A stretch of 64,000 nucleotides of DNA from Apostichopus japonicus. Its lineage: Eukaryota; Echinodermata; Holothuroidea; Aspidochirotida; Stichopodidae. Every line of letters begins with the position of its first letter. Within the stretch, counting starts at the first letter, position 1. The position numbers and the translations under genes were made by a program. The notes under the pieces are model-generated. The model saw only the letters and a program-made list of their open reading frames with translations, made no database searches and was not told the origin of the DNA. The DNA lies in contig NC_092580.1 in NCBI RefSeq assembly GCF_037975245.1, positions 25,710,501 through 25,774,500 of the forward strand. Reading direction: 5' to 3'. Positions 63,734 to 64,000 of the stretch are shown here, in pieces.

Positions 63734-63790
63734 CCTGAAAACAGAGAGAAGTTGATTGCACTTTTTAAGGCTATAGTGGCAAAATTAAAG
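63734..63790 (+). CDS. Tail micro-exon 12 (57 bp), last exon in the window
   Basis: Bounded by GTTACTTTACAG and GTATCA; 19 codons, phase 0 on both sides, encoding PENREKLIALFKAIVAKLK. A strongly amphipathic basic helix. The donor shows that the gene continues past the window; no stop codon for the long isoform is present. Confidence 0.8.
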
Positions 63791-64000
63791 GTATCAATAC
63801 ATCATATTCTCATTTACTGCGAAACTGACCTGTATTTGTAGGTTAAATATATCTCATACTGGCTGTTTGTCGACAAAACTAGCACTCAAAATCGCCGTAT
63901 TTGTATAGTTGTATGAATCAAACCTCATTACTACTAGTAGATGATATATTTTAATTTCTTCACATACCTCTCATTGTGTCTCTGTGACAAAGTCTGTCGC

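Larger units (their letters stand above)
55451..63790 (+). other. Gene locus (3' part): Ig-domain single-pass membrane receptor with micro-exon tail
   Basis: Sixteen spliced exons plus one alternative terminal exon are inferred from in-frame open stretches bounded by AG and GT. Ectodomain and membrane exons are symmetric phase 1; the exon at 57,750 converts phase 1 to phase 0; all later exons are symmetric phase 0. The predicted product, N to C, is Ig-like 1, Ig-like 2, Ig-like 3, membrane helix, a short Ser/Gln/Glu-rich linker with EKEPLL, then about twelve blocks of 14-20 residues. Both ends are missing: no start codon or signal peptide upstream, and the last exon seen (63,734-63,790) ends with a donor. 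No family is recognised. Type I receptor topology is inferred from the order of domains and the basic residues after the membrane helix. Confidence 0.8.

Overview
The window is eukaryotic, most likely from an invertebrate animal, although the species cannot be named from sequence alone. The evidence is a clean series of GT-AG introns of roughly 0.1-1 kb, phase-1 exons carrying immunoglobulin-like (Ig) domains, a single-pass membrane exon, AT-rich intergenic DNA, and a long satellite array. No bacterial gene structure, CRISPR array, tRNA or rRNA is visible.

Region 1 (1 to about 52,088) is one uninterrupted head-to-tail satellite array. Its unit is about 807 bp. I located 64 successive unit starts plus a partial unit at the left edge, so the array extends beyond the window. 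The short open frames that recur in it are by-products of the repeat. Their frames switch whenever a poly-C or poly-A tract changes length, so I do not call them genes. The array has nested higher-order structure: an 8.06-kb (10-unit) period on the left, a near-identical 5,670-bp (7-unit) tandem duplication at 30.9-42.2 kb, and recent 2-unit and 3-unit duplications near the right edge. A diverged copy of half a unit lies in inverted orientation just outside the array at about 52,108-52,520.

Region 2 (52.5-55.45 kb) is AT-rich DNA without a convincing exon. It contains C-rich simple sequence, a (GT)n microsatellite and a small element with a recurring GTCCCC motif.

Region 3 (55,451 to the right edge, + strand) is the 3' part of an unrecognised gene. 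In order, it encodes two Ig-like domains in one exon, a third Ig-like domain, a membrane helix with a basic stop-transfer sequence, a short cytoplasmic linker with an acidic dileucine motif, and then a run of tiny exons. Twelve of these are internal, each 42-60 bp (mostly exactly 54 bp), and every one begins and ends in phase 0, so each encodes a self-contained 14-20-residue block, most of them helix-like. One further small exon (60,581-60,619) ends in a stop codon and is followed by AATAAA, giving a possible short isoform. The gene continues beyond the window. No signal-peptide exon was found; it may lie in the 52-55 kb region, beyond the satellite, or be missing.

The most interesting item is this receptor-like gene. 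Its ectodomain exons are symmetric phase 1 and its cytoplasmic tail is a cassette of symmetric phase-0 micro-exons, any of which could be skipped without a frameshift. The architecture resembles invertebrate allorecognition or immune receptors only in outline; that role is inference.
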